DNA of 64,000 nucleotides from NCBI RefSeq assembly GCF_963259705.1, contig NC_081841.1, positions 88,487,063 through 88,551,062 on the forward strand, read 5' to 3'. This DNA comes from Myotis daubentonii (lineage: Eukaryota; Chordata; Mammalia; Chiroptera; Vespertilionidae). This document shows positions 25,873 to 38,352 of this stretch, in pieces (positions within the stretch are counted from its first letter, which is position 1; each line of letters begins with the position of its first letter). The notes beneath the pieces are model-generated. The model was not told the origin of the DNA. It did no database searches and was given only the letters and a program-made list of their open reading frames with translations. The position numbers and the translations under genes are program-made.

Positions 25873-26882
25873 CTTGGATTGAGAATATATTGTGAAGACA
25901 GTGAAAGGATGGGCTCCTAGCCAGCAGAGTGGATGAAGTCTGATTGTTTAAACTGATCAGGGAGGAGTCAAGCCTAATACCTGCTACAGAGCATATTAGT
26001 ATCAGGTTATGAAGGAACTTTCATTATGTGCATCTCAACAGATGTTGGTTGAGGAGCTAGCATACGTGCCCCGTGTTGGTTTGTCCGACAGGCAGACACT
26101 GAGGTACTTAGGGTACAGGAGGATTAGAACATCCATCCCATGGGCTCTCTACCTGTGAAAGGTGGAGCTTCAGCTTTATCTTTCACAGGTTTTTCCAATG
26201 CTCCATCGGCCTGTAGTTTCTCAATGGCTTGGTATTTAATATGATTAGTAGTTCCCACAGTCATGGGCCCACTCCCACTTCTTTGATATAAAGTGCATCA
26301 CCCTGGTTTGATTTAATGTATATGGGAACTAGTGATGACTTATCAAATGCTCTATGAACTTTTGACTGAGGTTCTATTGGTAAAAAAGGAAAATCCATAC
26401 CCAAAATAAGTGTCTATTCCCATTAGAATGAATACCTTGCCCTTTCCAAAATCAATTTTCCTCAAAGTGGCTTGTAGGTCTTCTCAGGGGATGGTTTCAG
26501 CATCAATTTATATTGCTGGCAAGTTGAGTATTCAGTGATAATGCTCGCTGAATTGGCATCAGTGAGTGGAGCTCATGCTGTGAGCCCTAGCATGGCCTCC
26601 ATCACTGCTACTATGGCCAGAATTTGGGCATAAATTGTATAAGAAATGGATATCCTGATGTGAAACATTGAGTGGTATCAGCTGGTCAGGTTATTTTATC
26701 TTTCTTGTGCTATTTCAATAGTGGATGCTCTCTGGAGGGCATTAAAACACAATACAAAGACCTTTAAACTTTGTGTCCATTATCATATGTCCATTCACTT
26801 GCCTTTTACCCTGGCCCCCTTGTCCTTATAACTTTAATATTGTGACTAAACAGACAAGCCATGAGCCAATTATAGTCTAACC

Positions 26883-27412
26883 CCGAGATTTTCAACTGGC
26901 ATGCTGCAAGAGGCACATAGGTGTGCCACAAGAACATTTTTAAAAAAAGCAATATCTGACTATTAGGGTAGGCAGGGGCACTGACCTCTTTCCCCTTTCA
27001 GCTGTTCTCAATGTGTGGGTCGCGAACAATGAAAATACGTCCTGCATATAATATATTTACATTACAATTCATAACAGTAGCAAAATTACTACTTATGTTA
27101 CTACTAGTTATGAAGTAGCAACAAAAATAATTTTATGGTTGGGGGTCACCACAACATAAGGAGCTGTATTAAAGGAAGGTTGAGAACCACTGCCTTAGAT
27201 TGTCAAATAAAAATGACAACAGACAACACAATAGCCATCCATTGTAAATAAACCAAAATTATACCTATTTTTTTTTACATCAGCAAAACAATACACATAT
27301 ATATATATATATTGGTGTGTATCAGAATTTCGGTTATGAAGTGTTTTCTATGAGATTAAAAAAAGTTGAAAATTACTTTGTGCCATAAGATGAAAAAGGT
27401 TGAAAATTGCTG
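26883..27412 (+). mobile_element. Non-autonomous hAT element, itself split by another hAT
   Basis: Terminal inverted repeats are AGATTTTCAACTGG at the left and GTTGAAAATTGCTG at the right. It is flanked by an 8-bp duplication with one mismatch, GTCTAACC at 26875-26882 and GTCTAACA at 27413-27420. The same family occurs unbroken at 38,353-38,616. No transposase coding is present. Confidence 0.85.
26999..27192 (+). mobile_element. Second hAT (CAGTGGTTCTCAA family) nested inside
   Basis: The left end is CAGCTGTTCTCAATGTGTGG and the right end is AAGGTTGAGAACCACTG. It interrupts the host element's ACCTCTTTTCCCTTAGATTG block, which is continuous in the copy at 38,353. It is the same family as the copy at 48,237. 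Confidence 0.85.
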
Positions 27413-28576
27413 GTCTAACATCAGAAGAGTTTTCTTTCCACCCAGAGTAGACAACCAGATGCAATGGCAAACTCTGCCACTGGAAAGGTTTCCCCAAGCT
27501 TCTGTCTATCAAAGCTACCATTGACTGTCATTCATGTCTAGCTTGTATTCGCTTACTGAGCCTAACAATCAATAGATAGAGCTAGATAACCATCATCTGT
27601 TAATAAAAGACCCCTCATAGGACCATATTTGTAAGATGAGAAAGAAGTATTGACACAACATTGGTGAATGAAATTATAGTCTGGGCTACCTGCTTGTGCA
27701 ATGTGCTTGCAACCTATTCTTGTGTATACTTCATGTTGGATATATCACTTTCATTCTTCCAGTGAATGGACTATTGCTGGGCCTGACTAAACTTATGATG
27801 GAATCCAGCTTATGATTACCTTCTATTCTATGGTCAAGTCTTCCATCTTTATCAGAACCCAGTAACACTCCAGAGACACTCCATTTCAAATGGTATATAA
27901 TTCTCCAGGTGGATGGCATGACTTTGCTTCAGAATCCAAGATGTCTGTGTTGTGACTCTCCCATTGGTGTTTGCCCTAAACTGCACAGTATTTTTTTGCC
28001 ATCACTGACATTTGTAATACCATAATGTCTACTGGGTCATGTAGCAATTCAAAACTAGCAGCCTAAATATCATTGTGCTTCCTTCTTTGTGATGGAAAGT
28101 CAAGATGTAATAATCCCATATCATAAACTCTCTTATCAAACTTTACCTTCCAGCCCCCTTTGATCAAACACACCAAAACTCTAGTCCCACATATATGCTA
28201 CAGCTATTGCTAGGTCTTGAAGCATTATTAGAATGTAGTTTCTTTCCTCTGTTATCAGGCCCAATAGGTTTCTTGCTGGGATATTCTGATATTAACACTG
28301 GTAGTAGGCTTAGTGGCTAAGAGGGAAGATGTGGAAAAGACTCTACAGTGTCTTCTAGAGAGTAAGGAGATCTAGCTTTTGATAAGGAGTGGTAGGTCAT
28401 ATTTGTGGGCTCAGAGATATTAGAGAAATCTGGAGTTTTAATATTTAGTCAGGGCAACAACTCAAATTTCCCTGATTCATATGTTATGATCTCACATCAC
28501 ACTTCCCCAATGATCTTTATGGCAGGCCTGCCTCATGTGGCAGTTTAAACTTCTTCTAACATGGTTATTCTATTGA

Positions 28577-29090
28577 CTAGAGACCTGGTGCATGAAATAC
28601 ATGCATCGGGGGGGGGGGTGTCCCTCAGCCCAGCTTGCACCCTCTCCAATCTAGGACCCCTTGAGGAATGTCTGACTGCCCCTTTAGGCCCGGTGGGATA
28701 GGGCCTAAACGGGCAGTCAGACATCCCTCTCACAATCCAGAACTGCTGACTCCCAACTGCTCACCTCCCTGTCTGCCTGGTTGTCCCTAACCACTCCCCT
28801 GCCATCCTGATTGACACCTAACTGCTCCCCTACTGGCCTGATTGCCCCTAATTGCCCTCCCCTGCTGGCCCAGTCACCCCAAACTGCCCTCCCTTGCCAG
28901 CCTGGTTGCCCCTAACTGCCATCCCCTGCTGGCCTGGTTGCCCGAACTGCTCTCCCCTGCAGGCCTGGTCCCCCACAACTGCCCTCCCCTGCTGGCCATC
29001 TTGTGGTGGCCATCTTTGACCACATGGGGGAGGCCATGTTGTGTGTTGGAGTGATGGTCAATTTGCATATTACTCTTTTATTAGATAGGA
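28577..29090 (-). mobile_element. HeliBat-type Helitron with internal minisatellite
   Basis: The plus-strand left end is CTAGAGACCTGGTGCATGAA. The right end is TTTTATTAGATAGGA before T. The interior (about 28,740-29,000) is a degenerate tandem array of roughly 36-40-bp units based on CCTGGTTGCCCCTAACTGCC. The open frames over it are repeat translations. Confidence 0.88.
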
Positions 29091-29384
29091 TTAATTCTCT
29101 AGCCTGGTCCTCAGTGTTCTCTGCCCTCCTTCTATAGGAATTGAAAACTTCTTTGTTTATTACTAAAGAGGTTCTCTGGCTTTTTATTAGCTTTTAATTA
29201 GTGATTAATAATGCTCAATTTATTTTCATTTTCCAGAAAGTCAATTAAGTTTTGCAAGAGACACAATTTGATTGAAATAATGAACTATTTTCTCCATATT
29301 TCTCCAACTAGCTATATAATACTAGTGAATTCTCTTCTACTACTATACCAGTATACCATTTCAATTCAGACAGGTTAAAGTATT

Positions 29385-30290
29385 TTTTAATCTTTATTGT
29401 TGAAAGTATTACATATGCCTCCTTTTTCTCCCATTGACCTCTCCCAGACCACTCCTTCTCCCACCCACCCCCAGCCTTCACCACCCTATTGTCTGTGTCC
29501 ATGGGTTATGTATATGTCCCTATAAGTTCATTGGTTGATCTCTTCCCACCCACCCATCTTCCCCTGCCCTCTCTCTGAGGTTTGACAGTCTGTTCAATGC
29601 TTCTCTGTCTCTGGATCTATAAACAGTTTGTTCATCAGTTTATATTGTTCATTAGATTCCACATACAGATCAAAATTTATAGGAAACTCATGCAACTTAC
29701 AAAAGGAAGTAAGCAATCCAATTAAAAAATGGGTAAAGGACCTAAATAGACACTTTTCAAAAGTGTATATACATAAGGCCAAGAGGCATATGAAAACATG
29801 CTCAAAGTCATTAATCATTTGAGTGATGCAAATAAAAATGACAATGAGGTACCACCTCACACCTGTCAGAATAGGTATCATCAACAAATCAACAAAGAAG
29901 TGTTGGCTAGGATGTGGAGAAAAGGGAACCCTAGTATACTGCTGGTGGGAATGCAGACTTGTGCAACCTCTGTGGAAAACAGTATGGAATGTCTCAAAAA
30001 ATTAAAAATGAAACTCCCATTTGACCCAGTGTTACCACATCTAGAATATATCCCAAGAAATCAGAAACACCAATCAGAAAGAATCTATGCACCCTTATGT
30101 TCAATAGCACAATTTACAATAATTAAGATTTGGAAATAACCTAAGTACCATTAGCAGATGAGTGGATAAAAATAAAAATAAAAACCTGTGGTACATCTAC
30201 ACAATGGAATACTGTAAAAAGAAAGAACTGTAAAAAAGAAAGGACTCTTACCATTTGTAATAGCATGGATAGACACAGGTAGAAGTTTTA
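29385..30290 (-). mobile_element. L1 insertion with inverted 5' segment
   Basis: Plus-strand 29,385-29,665 is the complement of a bat L1 3'UTR, starting at the poly(A) complement (TTTTTTAATCTTTATTG). From about 29,665 to 30,290 the sequence switches to sense L1 ORF2 C-terminal coding: GGTACCACCTCACACCTGTC, then GTATACTGCTGGTGGGAATG, then CACAATGGAATACTG. The frame at 29,798-30,139 is the ORF2 C-terminal region with breaks. This is the arrangement left by twin priming. Confidence 0.82.
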
Positions 30291-31570
30291 ACAACTACAT
30301 TACATCTTTGTGCCAGAGGTTATCTGTGCCCTCAAAATACCGGTACTGGGTTCTATTGCTAATTGTGTGGTGAATGTGGTGAATGATCCAGTTTTTAAAC
30401 TCCAATTTACCTCCTCCTTCCCTGGATCACTCCTGATAGCAATTGTTTCAGGTTGAGTTCCCAAGTAAATAGATTCTAAAATGGACTATTTTATGCAGGT
30501 TATAAGGTAGTGCCTTGCTAGTAATACCTGGTGAAGAGATGGCAAAAAGGAGGGGTTAGATTAAGAGAAAGGTCAAGAAGAACTGCATGCTCAACAACAG
30601 CTCTGGCCAATCCCACAGGAAGCCTTAACAGCTAAGCAGGCCTTTATAGTTGTCCCAAGATGAAGCAAGATGGCCAGGCCTTTATGCCCTTTTATTGAAG
30701 ATGGACTGAGTGAAGAACCTTGGCCAAAGTGTTTTTCCACTGCTGAGATAATCCCTGAAAGGGCTGACAGCTGAATACTGTCTTCCTCTCTTTCTTCAAT
30801 ACAAGTCCTTCAATGAAGCATAAAGCTCTGTTTGTTGGGGACACAAAGATGGATAAGAAATTCCAGGCTTTTTGGTAGAAAAATGCACATTGTTTTTGCC
30901 ACCTCATAGTGATGATTAAAGAAAACACATAGTGGGAGATCATCCCAAGCTAAGTAAGTGCTAAGGGATGAGAAGAAATTCTTCACAAAGTAAAGGAAGA
31001 ATATTCCAGATAAAAGATCATCATGAAAACCAGCAACATAGCAAAACCCTCAGGTAGCTCAGATTGTGGATATTTTTGCATGGACTTTAACTTCACTACT
31101 CAGTAGTTGTTGGCAGTCACCTAGAAGGTTAACTTAAGCTGGTGGTATATGGTGAGGTTGGTGAGGTTTGCATTTTAAAGATACCTGGTAAGCACAGTCT
31201 ACAGAATGGATTAATCAAAGTGCTTACAGTTACCTTGAATGCACATAATGATCTTGCTTGACAAAAACAAAGAAGAAACAGTGTAGGTTTCTTAAGAGGA
31301 AACTGACTTGATCTCCTCTATGTTTTGGTAGAAAACAAATACATTGGTGGTAAGTGGCATGGGACAAGAAAATGGATGCAGTTAGAAAGCTATTAAAATA
31401 ATGCAGGTATAATTCCTCTCAGATAATCTGTTGCTAAAGAAGGAAATCCTATACTGAAAATTTGAAGATTAAATAGATTTGCTTCTCTAAACTCAGATGA
31501 ATTTATTTCAAATTACTGGTCCCCTTTCCACTTTTCCCTTACTTGAGATTTTGATTATTAAGTGAACTAT
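30291..31570. other. No gene seen; unassigned, possibly ERV-derived
   Basis: Sequence at 30,300-30,720 may continue the ERV-like remnant of 25,990-28,560. The rest is AT-rich with no recognised coding. Confidence 0.3.
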
Positions 31571-31803
31571 TTTTTTTTTTTAATATTCACTTGAGGATAT
31601 GTTTATTCGGTTTTTTTGAGGGGAGAGAGAGAAAGACCTCAATGTGAGAGAGAAACATCAATCAGTTGCCTCCCATGTGTACCCTGTCCAGGGATTGAAC
31701 CCTCAACCTAGATATGTGCTTTGACTGAAAATCAAATTCACAACATTTTTTTTTTTTGGTGTATGGGAATATGTTCTAACCAACTGAATCACCCAGCCAG
31801 AGC
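31571..31803 (-). mobile_element. Diverged VES-type SINE, antisense
   Basis: AG-rich tail complement, AGAGAAACATCAATCAGTTG, CAGGGATTGAACCCTCAACC (B-box complement) and TGAATCACCCAGCCAGAGCT at the head complement. A T-run interrupts it near 31,747. It is more diverged than its neighbours. Confidence 0.8.
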
Positions 31804-33249
31804 TAAATGAACTATTCTTTATCTCAATATGTGCTTCTTCATATTCTTACCATGGCACACTCTGGCAGTTAGAATCTTATTCTTCATCTCACACCACTTG
31901 ATACTACAGGGTAAATCTGGAAAGATAATAGAAGGAGCCAAATGCACAACATATGGCTCTATTCTAGTGTTCCAAGGAAAGAACCCTATAAATCAGGCAT
32001 GATGCATTCAGAAGTCAAGAAGCATATAATTGAATAATATTTTAGTCTGAGACCTCTATTGGATGAGGAAGATTGAATTCTATGTACCTGACCTTTGGGA
32101 CAAAGGATATAAAGAAATCATGACATATGTCTGGGTACTGTCTATGATTTCTCCCTAGTGAATGACAAAGTGGTTTTAAGGAAACATGTGACAAGAGAAT
32201 TAGCCATCCTGAGTTTAGCTACTATATTCAAAGTTAAGAAGGAGGGATATGTTGTTAATCTTAATCCCACATGGACAAGTGAGCTAATTTCTCTTCCTGT
32301 GAAAATAAGTGGGGTGTAAGGATAGTCTATAACTCTTGGCTAGTTCATGGAAGATCTGAGAAGATAGAGTTGGAGTACTGATGGACTCCTCAGAGCAAGC
32401 CAGTCTTAAAGAGAGATCATTCCAGGAGCTGAAAGCAAAGAGGGAAAAGAACTACGAGATTCCCCATCTGGGAATCACCAGTTAAAAGGAACATCTTGAA
32501 ATTGGTCAACCAAATCCTTTACCTCAGTGGTAGGAAGAGTCCTTGGACTTGTATTAAGGACCATTTGACAAAAGCATTCATCATTGCTGGAATGGTGGTG
32601 CTGCTACCAGCAGTAAAACAGGAGTCTTCAAAGGCCTTAAACTCTAATTATTGAGGGAAGGCCTTGGCAGGATGAGAACACTGATAAGTCTCTGAATACT
32701 ATTAGAAAGGAGAGTGTCCTAGTAGAGAATGGCTCAAAAAGAATCAAATGACAATTTGAAATATATCAAAAAGTAGTTGCGTATTTTAAATTAAAACCGT
32801 TTGAGAGTACATATCCTGCTACATAATGACATGTTTATACTGTAGGTGGAAAGCCATAAAAAGCTCATTATGGAAATAAACTATTTCTCCATCCTCAGAG
32901 TCTATCTGTTTCTCTACACCACACCAGCTTTCTCATTATTTTGTGATCCCTCATAACTTCAGTTTACACATGGATTCTTTGGGCCTTTTATCTATATTAT
33001 AAATTTTCACCTTAAACTTCCACTGATAACTAGAAGAATACATGTCCTATTCAAAATTTAAGTTTATAGAAGCAAGAGTTGGACATACCTAATTCATCTT
33101 TTTAAGCCAGGCAACAGAGGTCATTGTTGCCTGGCCAACGCATAGTCAAGGAACCATTTGTTACATACATTACAACTCAGGCAGCTAGTACTGTCACAGA
33201 GGCAGTTTCTTTTAGAAATGAGTGTAAACCAAGAAGGTGTGTTTATCAA
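31804..33249. other. No gene seen; unassigned
   Basis: No recognised coding or clear repeat; the texture suggests ancient ERV-derived or unique sequence. Confidence 0.3.
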
Positions 33250-33811
33250 TCCTATATAATAAAAGGCTAATATGCAAATAGACCGAACAGCGGAACAACC
33301 GAACAAACGAACAACCGGTCGCTATGACATGTGCTGACCACCGGGGGCATGTGCAGAACATGGTGGGCGTTGGCCATGGCGGGTTGGTGGAGCAGGTGAG
33401 CAGGTGCACCAGACCAAGGCGTGAAGCTGGTCGCTGTCATCAGGGTGAGCCTCTGGTGATTACTGAAAATTCTTTGCTCCTGCACACCACAGTCCCTCCC
33501 GGCGCTCACACCTGCTGCCGACGCCAGCCCCACTCACACCTGCTGCCGGTGCTGGCCCTGCTCGCACCTGCTGCCAGTGTTTGGCGCCATTGCTTGGCAC
33601 CATCAGCGGGTGCAAGTGGGGCCAATGCCGTCAGTGTGTGGGGGCTGCAGCAGAAGTGGGGCTGCCGGCAGACAGGAGATGGGAGGCGGGGCATGGAAGG
33701 AGGGGTTGGGCAGGGATGCAGAGGATGGGCCAAGACCTGCTCCTGTGTCTACCACAGCCTCTAGCCCCACAGTTCCTTTCAAGGTGCACAAATTTGTGCA
33801 CTGGGCCTCTA
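33250..33811 (+). mobile_element. HeliBat-type Helitron, both ends intact
   Basis: It starts TCCTATATAATAAAAGGCTA after A at 33249. It ends with the perfect 18-bp palindrome GTGCACAAATTTGTGCAC, then TGGGCCT, then CTAG before T. The GC-rich interior has a roughly 33-bp repeat around CTCACACCTGCTGCC at 33,480-33,575. The 146-codon and shorter frames inside show no family similarity and are not called. Confidence 0.95.
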
Positions 33812-33847
33812 GTATTTTTATAATACACTAGCTGGAGTTTTCATATA

Positions 33848-34286
33848 TAGTCATTCCCCCTTATCCATGGTTTTGCTTTCTATGGTTTCAGTTATTCACA
33901 GTGAACATATCATCACAAGAAGGGTGAGTGCAGTACAATAAGATATTTTGAAAAAGAAGCAGAGAAGAAAGAGAAAGAGAGATCATATTCACATAACTAT
34001 TATTACAGTTTGTTATAATTTTTCGATATTATTAGTTATTGTTATTAATCACTTATATATATTGTTATGATAGTTCTATTTTAGAGTATATTGTTATAAT
34101 TGTTCTACTTTATTAGTAGTTCTCGTTATTCATTTCTTTCTGAATCTAATTTATATTGTAAACTTTATCAACAGTATCTATGTGTTGGAAAAACATAGTA
34201 TACATTGAGTTCGGTACTATCTGTAGTTTCAGGAATCCACTGAGGGTCTTGGAACATATGCCCTGCAGATAAAGGGGACTACTGTA
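33848..34286 (+). mobile_element. Tigger-type (TcMar) DNA transposon remnant
   Basis: Terminal inverted repeats are TAGTCATTCCCCCTTATCC at the left and GATAAAGGGGACTACTGTA at the right. The internal blocks GGTTTCAGTTATTCACAGTG and TTCGGTACTATCTGTAGTTT fit the Tigger group. It is deleted internally, with no transposase frame. Confidence 0.8.
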
Positions 34287-36204
34287 ATGCGCTCAGAACC
34301 TTTGGATAGCACACCCAGGCCATCTATCGCTTCCTTTGTTAATACACTGGGCCTTGCAGGTAGAAAAGCCCATTGGTTAGATCTTAGGAATAAAATGTTT
34401 TACCAAACAGGGAAGGGGTTATGTTGTGTCTGTTCCTTACTCCCAAATACCCTCCTCACCTCTTCTGGGACCCTTTCTAGAATGCCATCTGATTAAAACC
34501 ACCTGGAAACCCCTGGATTCTCTGTAGGGTATCAAGATTGAACTTTCACTGCCCTCTAGTGGAAGTGGAGGAGGCCTTTTGCTACTACTAATAATTGGGG
34601 TTCAAGTTTGGATGGATAAGTAGGACCCACTATATTGTACAAAAGAACCACTGTGAAAGAAAAGAAGAGAAGATAGTTTAGTCTGGAGGGATAAAAAGGA
34701 AGTATGTATAGGATGCCAAAAAATCTGGGAAGAAAGGAAGAGCAAGGAGGAAAGCCTTAATGCCAGGAGCCCCACACTAGGAGAACAAACATGCATGAAG
34801 GTGAGACCCGGCAGGTACAGGGAATGAAAAAATTGTTTAATGACAAGAGCTATGCAAGAACAAAAGTCCTCATTAAGGACTGTCTGGTGGGAATGCCATA
34901 CTCAGCATCTTCCATTTTCAGCAATTTCAGACTTCAAACCACTTGTACCCAATTATATGTTCAGTGTAATGCCAAACCCATGCCCCCACCAAGATTTCCC
35001 ATGGAATGCTTCCTTACAATATCTCCTCTGCTCTAAAAGCAATGCCTGGAACATAATTAAGTGCTCAAATCTGGTTTCACAAACCGTAACATCAACAGGG
35101 ACATCTAGACCCTAAGTAGATGATTGAAAGAAACTTCTGCACAAGTATTTGAAAAATTCAATAAAATACTGTAACCTCTTAACAAGACATCGAAACATTT
35201 ATTCCTATGCTATACTTGACACAATTTTTTAGAGTGAGTCAACAGTATTGTTTGCAGCCAAAATAGCTGGATGTAGGTAGGTCTTGCTATATACTAGTAC
35301 TAGTAGATCCAATACAAATATGAGGCATATGCTTTTCCTTTATAGCAGAAATGTATATCATGTTAAACAGCTTACCTAAAATTTGTCAAGCTATTAAGTT
35401 ACTTAGGTGAGTAAATATAGATTCTCTCTTAAAACCAGGGAGCAAATGCACAGTGATACATCACTTCAACAGCTATAACCAAGCTAATCCTACCAAAACC
35501 AAGAAGGTCTGCTTGTCTGCCACAGCATTTTGTGGTATATTGATTCTAAGCAGAGAACACTGTGAAAATGGAAGAGTGTAAACTAGTTTTTGTTGGTGGT
35601 GATTCAGCTTGCTGGTGATACTTTATATCATCTACTAGATTTCCAGCCTTTGAGAGTCAAATATTTATGAGTAATATGTTGGAGACATATTGTCAAAGAA
35701 TAATAACCAGTGCCTTCTTAGGGCATTCTTGAAATTTGTCCAGAGTAGACACTAAAAATGACTACCAATAACCTAGTTCACTTTTTTAATGTTTATAGTT
35801 TACATCAGTAGTACAAGGAGAGACTCTGGGAACTTCACCCAATAAGAAATAAAACTGTAAAAAAAAGAAGCCATTGAATTTATGGATCAGCCACTGAAGC
35901 AGACTACAGCATTTCCCAAAGGGACAAAAGTTTATACCCTAAGCAAGATCCAGGGAAAATAGTATTGATGTCAAATTAGAGCGCCATTGGCAAACACAAA
36001 ATAGCTCAGCCAAGAAATATTTCCCCAACTCTGTGTTGAAGAGCTGGGAATATATTTTGTGTTTGCAAAGAGAAACTAATGGGATTGTCTATGTTAAATC
36101 TCTGACATAAATGTCTATCTCAGTACTAATTAACAAAGATCAAAATCCCTATCTCCTAAGGCAGGTACGGAGACTCTGCAAAAAGAAAATAAGAAAGTCC
36201 CTGT
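34287..36204. other. No gene seen; unassigned
   Basis: The frame at 34,791-35,115 has no recognisable domain. No splice-flanked exon could be supported. Confidence 0.35.
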
Positions 36205-36305
36205 GCTGGTGGTTCTTTTTTTTTACATTTTTATTTAAAGTATTATATATGTCCCCTTTTCCCCCCATTGCCTACTCCTCACCCCCTCCCCACTCGCAGG
36301 CCTCC
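36205..36305 (-). mobile_element. L1 3'-end fragment, antisense
   Basis: T-rich start, then AAAGTATTATATATGTCCCC, then TTTTCCCCCCATTGCC. It matches the antisense bat L1 3' end at 29,385. Confidence 0.65.
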
Positions 36306-36308
36306 ATT

Positions 36309-36492
36309 GGTGGTTCTTAATGTCAGTGCGCATCACTATAATCTGTAGGGCTTATTAAAAAACAGATGGTTGCGACCCTACCTCTAGAGTTTCTGATTTA
36401 GTAGGTCTGGGATGGGGCCCTAGAATTTGCATTTGTAAGTTCCCAGCATGCTGATGATGTTGATCTGGGAAGCCACATTTTGCAAACCACTG
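36309..36492 (+). mobile_element. MER5A-type hAT-Charlie remnant
   Basis: TGGTGGTTCTTAATGTCAGT start, GAGTTTCTGATTTAGTAGGT and GAATTTGCATTTGTAAGTTC core, TTTTGCAAACCACTG end. This is the classic MER5A order at nearly full length. Confidence 0.88.
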
Positions 36493-37584
36493 TCTTGCAG
36501 CATCCTGAACTTACTATATTTTAGAATATAATTTGGAAACAAGGATGTGGCAGCAACATACAACTTAGAAAGTTAAAATAAAAAAAAAAAGGAATGCTGA
36601 TAACTGATTTTTCCTATACCCATCTCTAACCTTATAAAAAGAACTTATTCTGGAACAAACATAGTTCAGTAACCTAATAATATATAAACAATAGATGTAT
36701 AAATTCCAAGTATCCTGTGGCTCTTTTATCATATTTCATTTAAAACATTAGTTTGACATATAAAATAATTGGGGGGGAGGTATTAAAACCCTATACCAGA
36801 TTAAACACATACACACACACGCACACCCAAAGGTAAAAAACATTCATAAGGCATACCCACAATCTTTTCTTCCAAGCTCTTTCCCTTTCAGTATCTTTCA
36901 GAGGCATATATACAATAGGAAGATTCTTCCTTGGAGCCATGAAAGATTTGGAGTCACAGGAACTCCTGGAATTAGACCAAAAGAAGGTTTGTCAGCCAAA
37001 TTAACTGAGAACCTGAGGAACATGGCTGAGTTTCTCTTTGCCTCTGAAAATATGGGTTTGAGTTACATTCAGCAGAACAAAAAAGATCCCAGTGAGTTGG
37101 ATGAGTTTTTGCCAGAGCCCTCAATTCTCATTTTGCCCAATTCAAGAGTTGCTATATAGTTGACAACTCGTGTGTTATGGACAATCATCCCCATGCAGTA
37201 AAAAATTCACTCTAGCTTTGATTCCCCCCAAACTTAACCACCTATTTAGAATTATGGGGTGACTAATAATCTATCTTGAAGTGGTTTTAGTGGGATATCA
37301 CTTCCGGATAAAAGGTTGTCATGTGACTGAATCCTATCCAATCCCACCACATTTTCCTTGATTACAGTGATTGGACTAAATTACCTCCCCTCCTGGAACT
37401 TTCCATCAGGAGGCAAGAGGACAGTCTGCAGCTTTTCACCAGGACTGCCAGGGTCCACGTTATTGAAGTGGGAGAGGTAGCATGTTAACCAAGTAAATAA
37501 GAGATAAGCAAAAATGGGATATGGACAGAAATAGAGATTCTCAATGAGAGGAAGAATGAGGCAGCCTGAGAAGCAAAAATGTGG
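36493..37584. other. No gene seen; unassigned
   Basis: AT-rich, with a short AC-rich tract near 36,808-36,828. Nothing else recognised. Confidence 0.35.
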
Positions 37585-37725
37585 GCTACACTGCCTGTAT
37601 TTCAATTCCAAAATTTCCATGGATCTTGGGCAAGTTACTTGACTTCTTTGAACCTCTCATTATTCTTCTTTAAAATGGGTATCTTCTAGGCTGGTTGTGA
37701 GGACTGAATGAGTTGAGATATATAT
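37585..37725 (+). repeat. MIR SINE remnant, sense
   Basis: CTTGGGCAAGTTACTTGACT, then TAAAATGGGTATCTTC, then GTTGTGAGGACTGAATGAGT. These are the MIR core blocks in order. Confidence 0.75.
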
Positions 37726-37744
37726 ATGCACACACATACACACA

Positions 37745-37875
37745 TAGGGTGGGGAAAAAGTAAGTATACAGTTGTTTGTATGGAAAAAGACATGTTTGTT
37801 ATGATTATTACAATAGCTTTATTAACTGTGAGTTTCATGTATTCATAGCCGTAAATCTACTTTTACCCCAACCTA
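37745..37875. mobile_element. Mariner-derived MITE
   Basis: The inverted ends TAGGGTGGGGAAAAAGTAAG and CTACTTTTACCCCAACCTA pair, with an ACAGTTGTTTGTATGG subterminal block. About 130 bp, flanked by TA-rich sequence. No coding. Confidence 0.82.
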
Positions 37876-37918
37876 TGTATGTATATATTTTTTCTTAATT
37901 CCTATTCACATTTCCCAG

Positions 37919-37972
37919 CCTACGCGCGCGCACGCGCACACACACACACACACACATATATGTATATATATA
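37919..37972. repeat. Alternating purine-pyrimidine tract (CG)(CA)(TA)
   Basis: CGCGCGCACGCGCACACACA is followed by CA and TATA units, a composition with Z-DNA potential. Confidence 0.9.
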
Positions 37973-38352
37973 TTTAGGACAGTGTAAATGTTGTATAGAT
38001 GTTGAATATTTTTATGACATTTTTAGTTCCCAATTTTACCTGGTAAAGTGAATAAATAGGTCAAAATAGCTTATACCTGCTACTATCACAATTAATTTGC
38101 ACCATAGATATCCTTGTTTGCTAAACTGAAATGTTAGTGCAACAATTACTAAATGTCAGATGCCCTGGAAAAAAGAGTATAATATTGGTAGAGTGGTATT
38201 TTATCATATATATTTATAGAACTGTACTTCATTTTTATAAAAATAACAGCTACTGATCTCTATTTACTAATTCATATTAATGTTATAAATTAGGAAGGTA
38301 TAAATCAATGAGAATAAAACTATATTATTCAATCATATGCTGTATTTTAAAC

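Larger units (their letters stand above)
25990..28560 (-). mobile_element. Possible ERV-L/MaLR internal remnant, antisense
   Basis: On the minus strand the sequence has the texture of a decayed ERV-L/MaLR internal region, with short collinear blocks reminiscent of that family. No intact reading frame remains and I could not confirm motifs. The hAT element at 26,883-27,412 is inserted in it. The call is tentative; the alternative is unique intergenic sequence. Confidence 0.3.

Noticed and set aside
33324..33831. Several open frames on both strands
   Set aside because: They lie wholly inside or across a GC-rich Helitron and translate its repeats.
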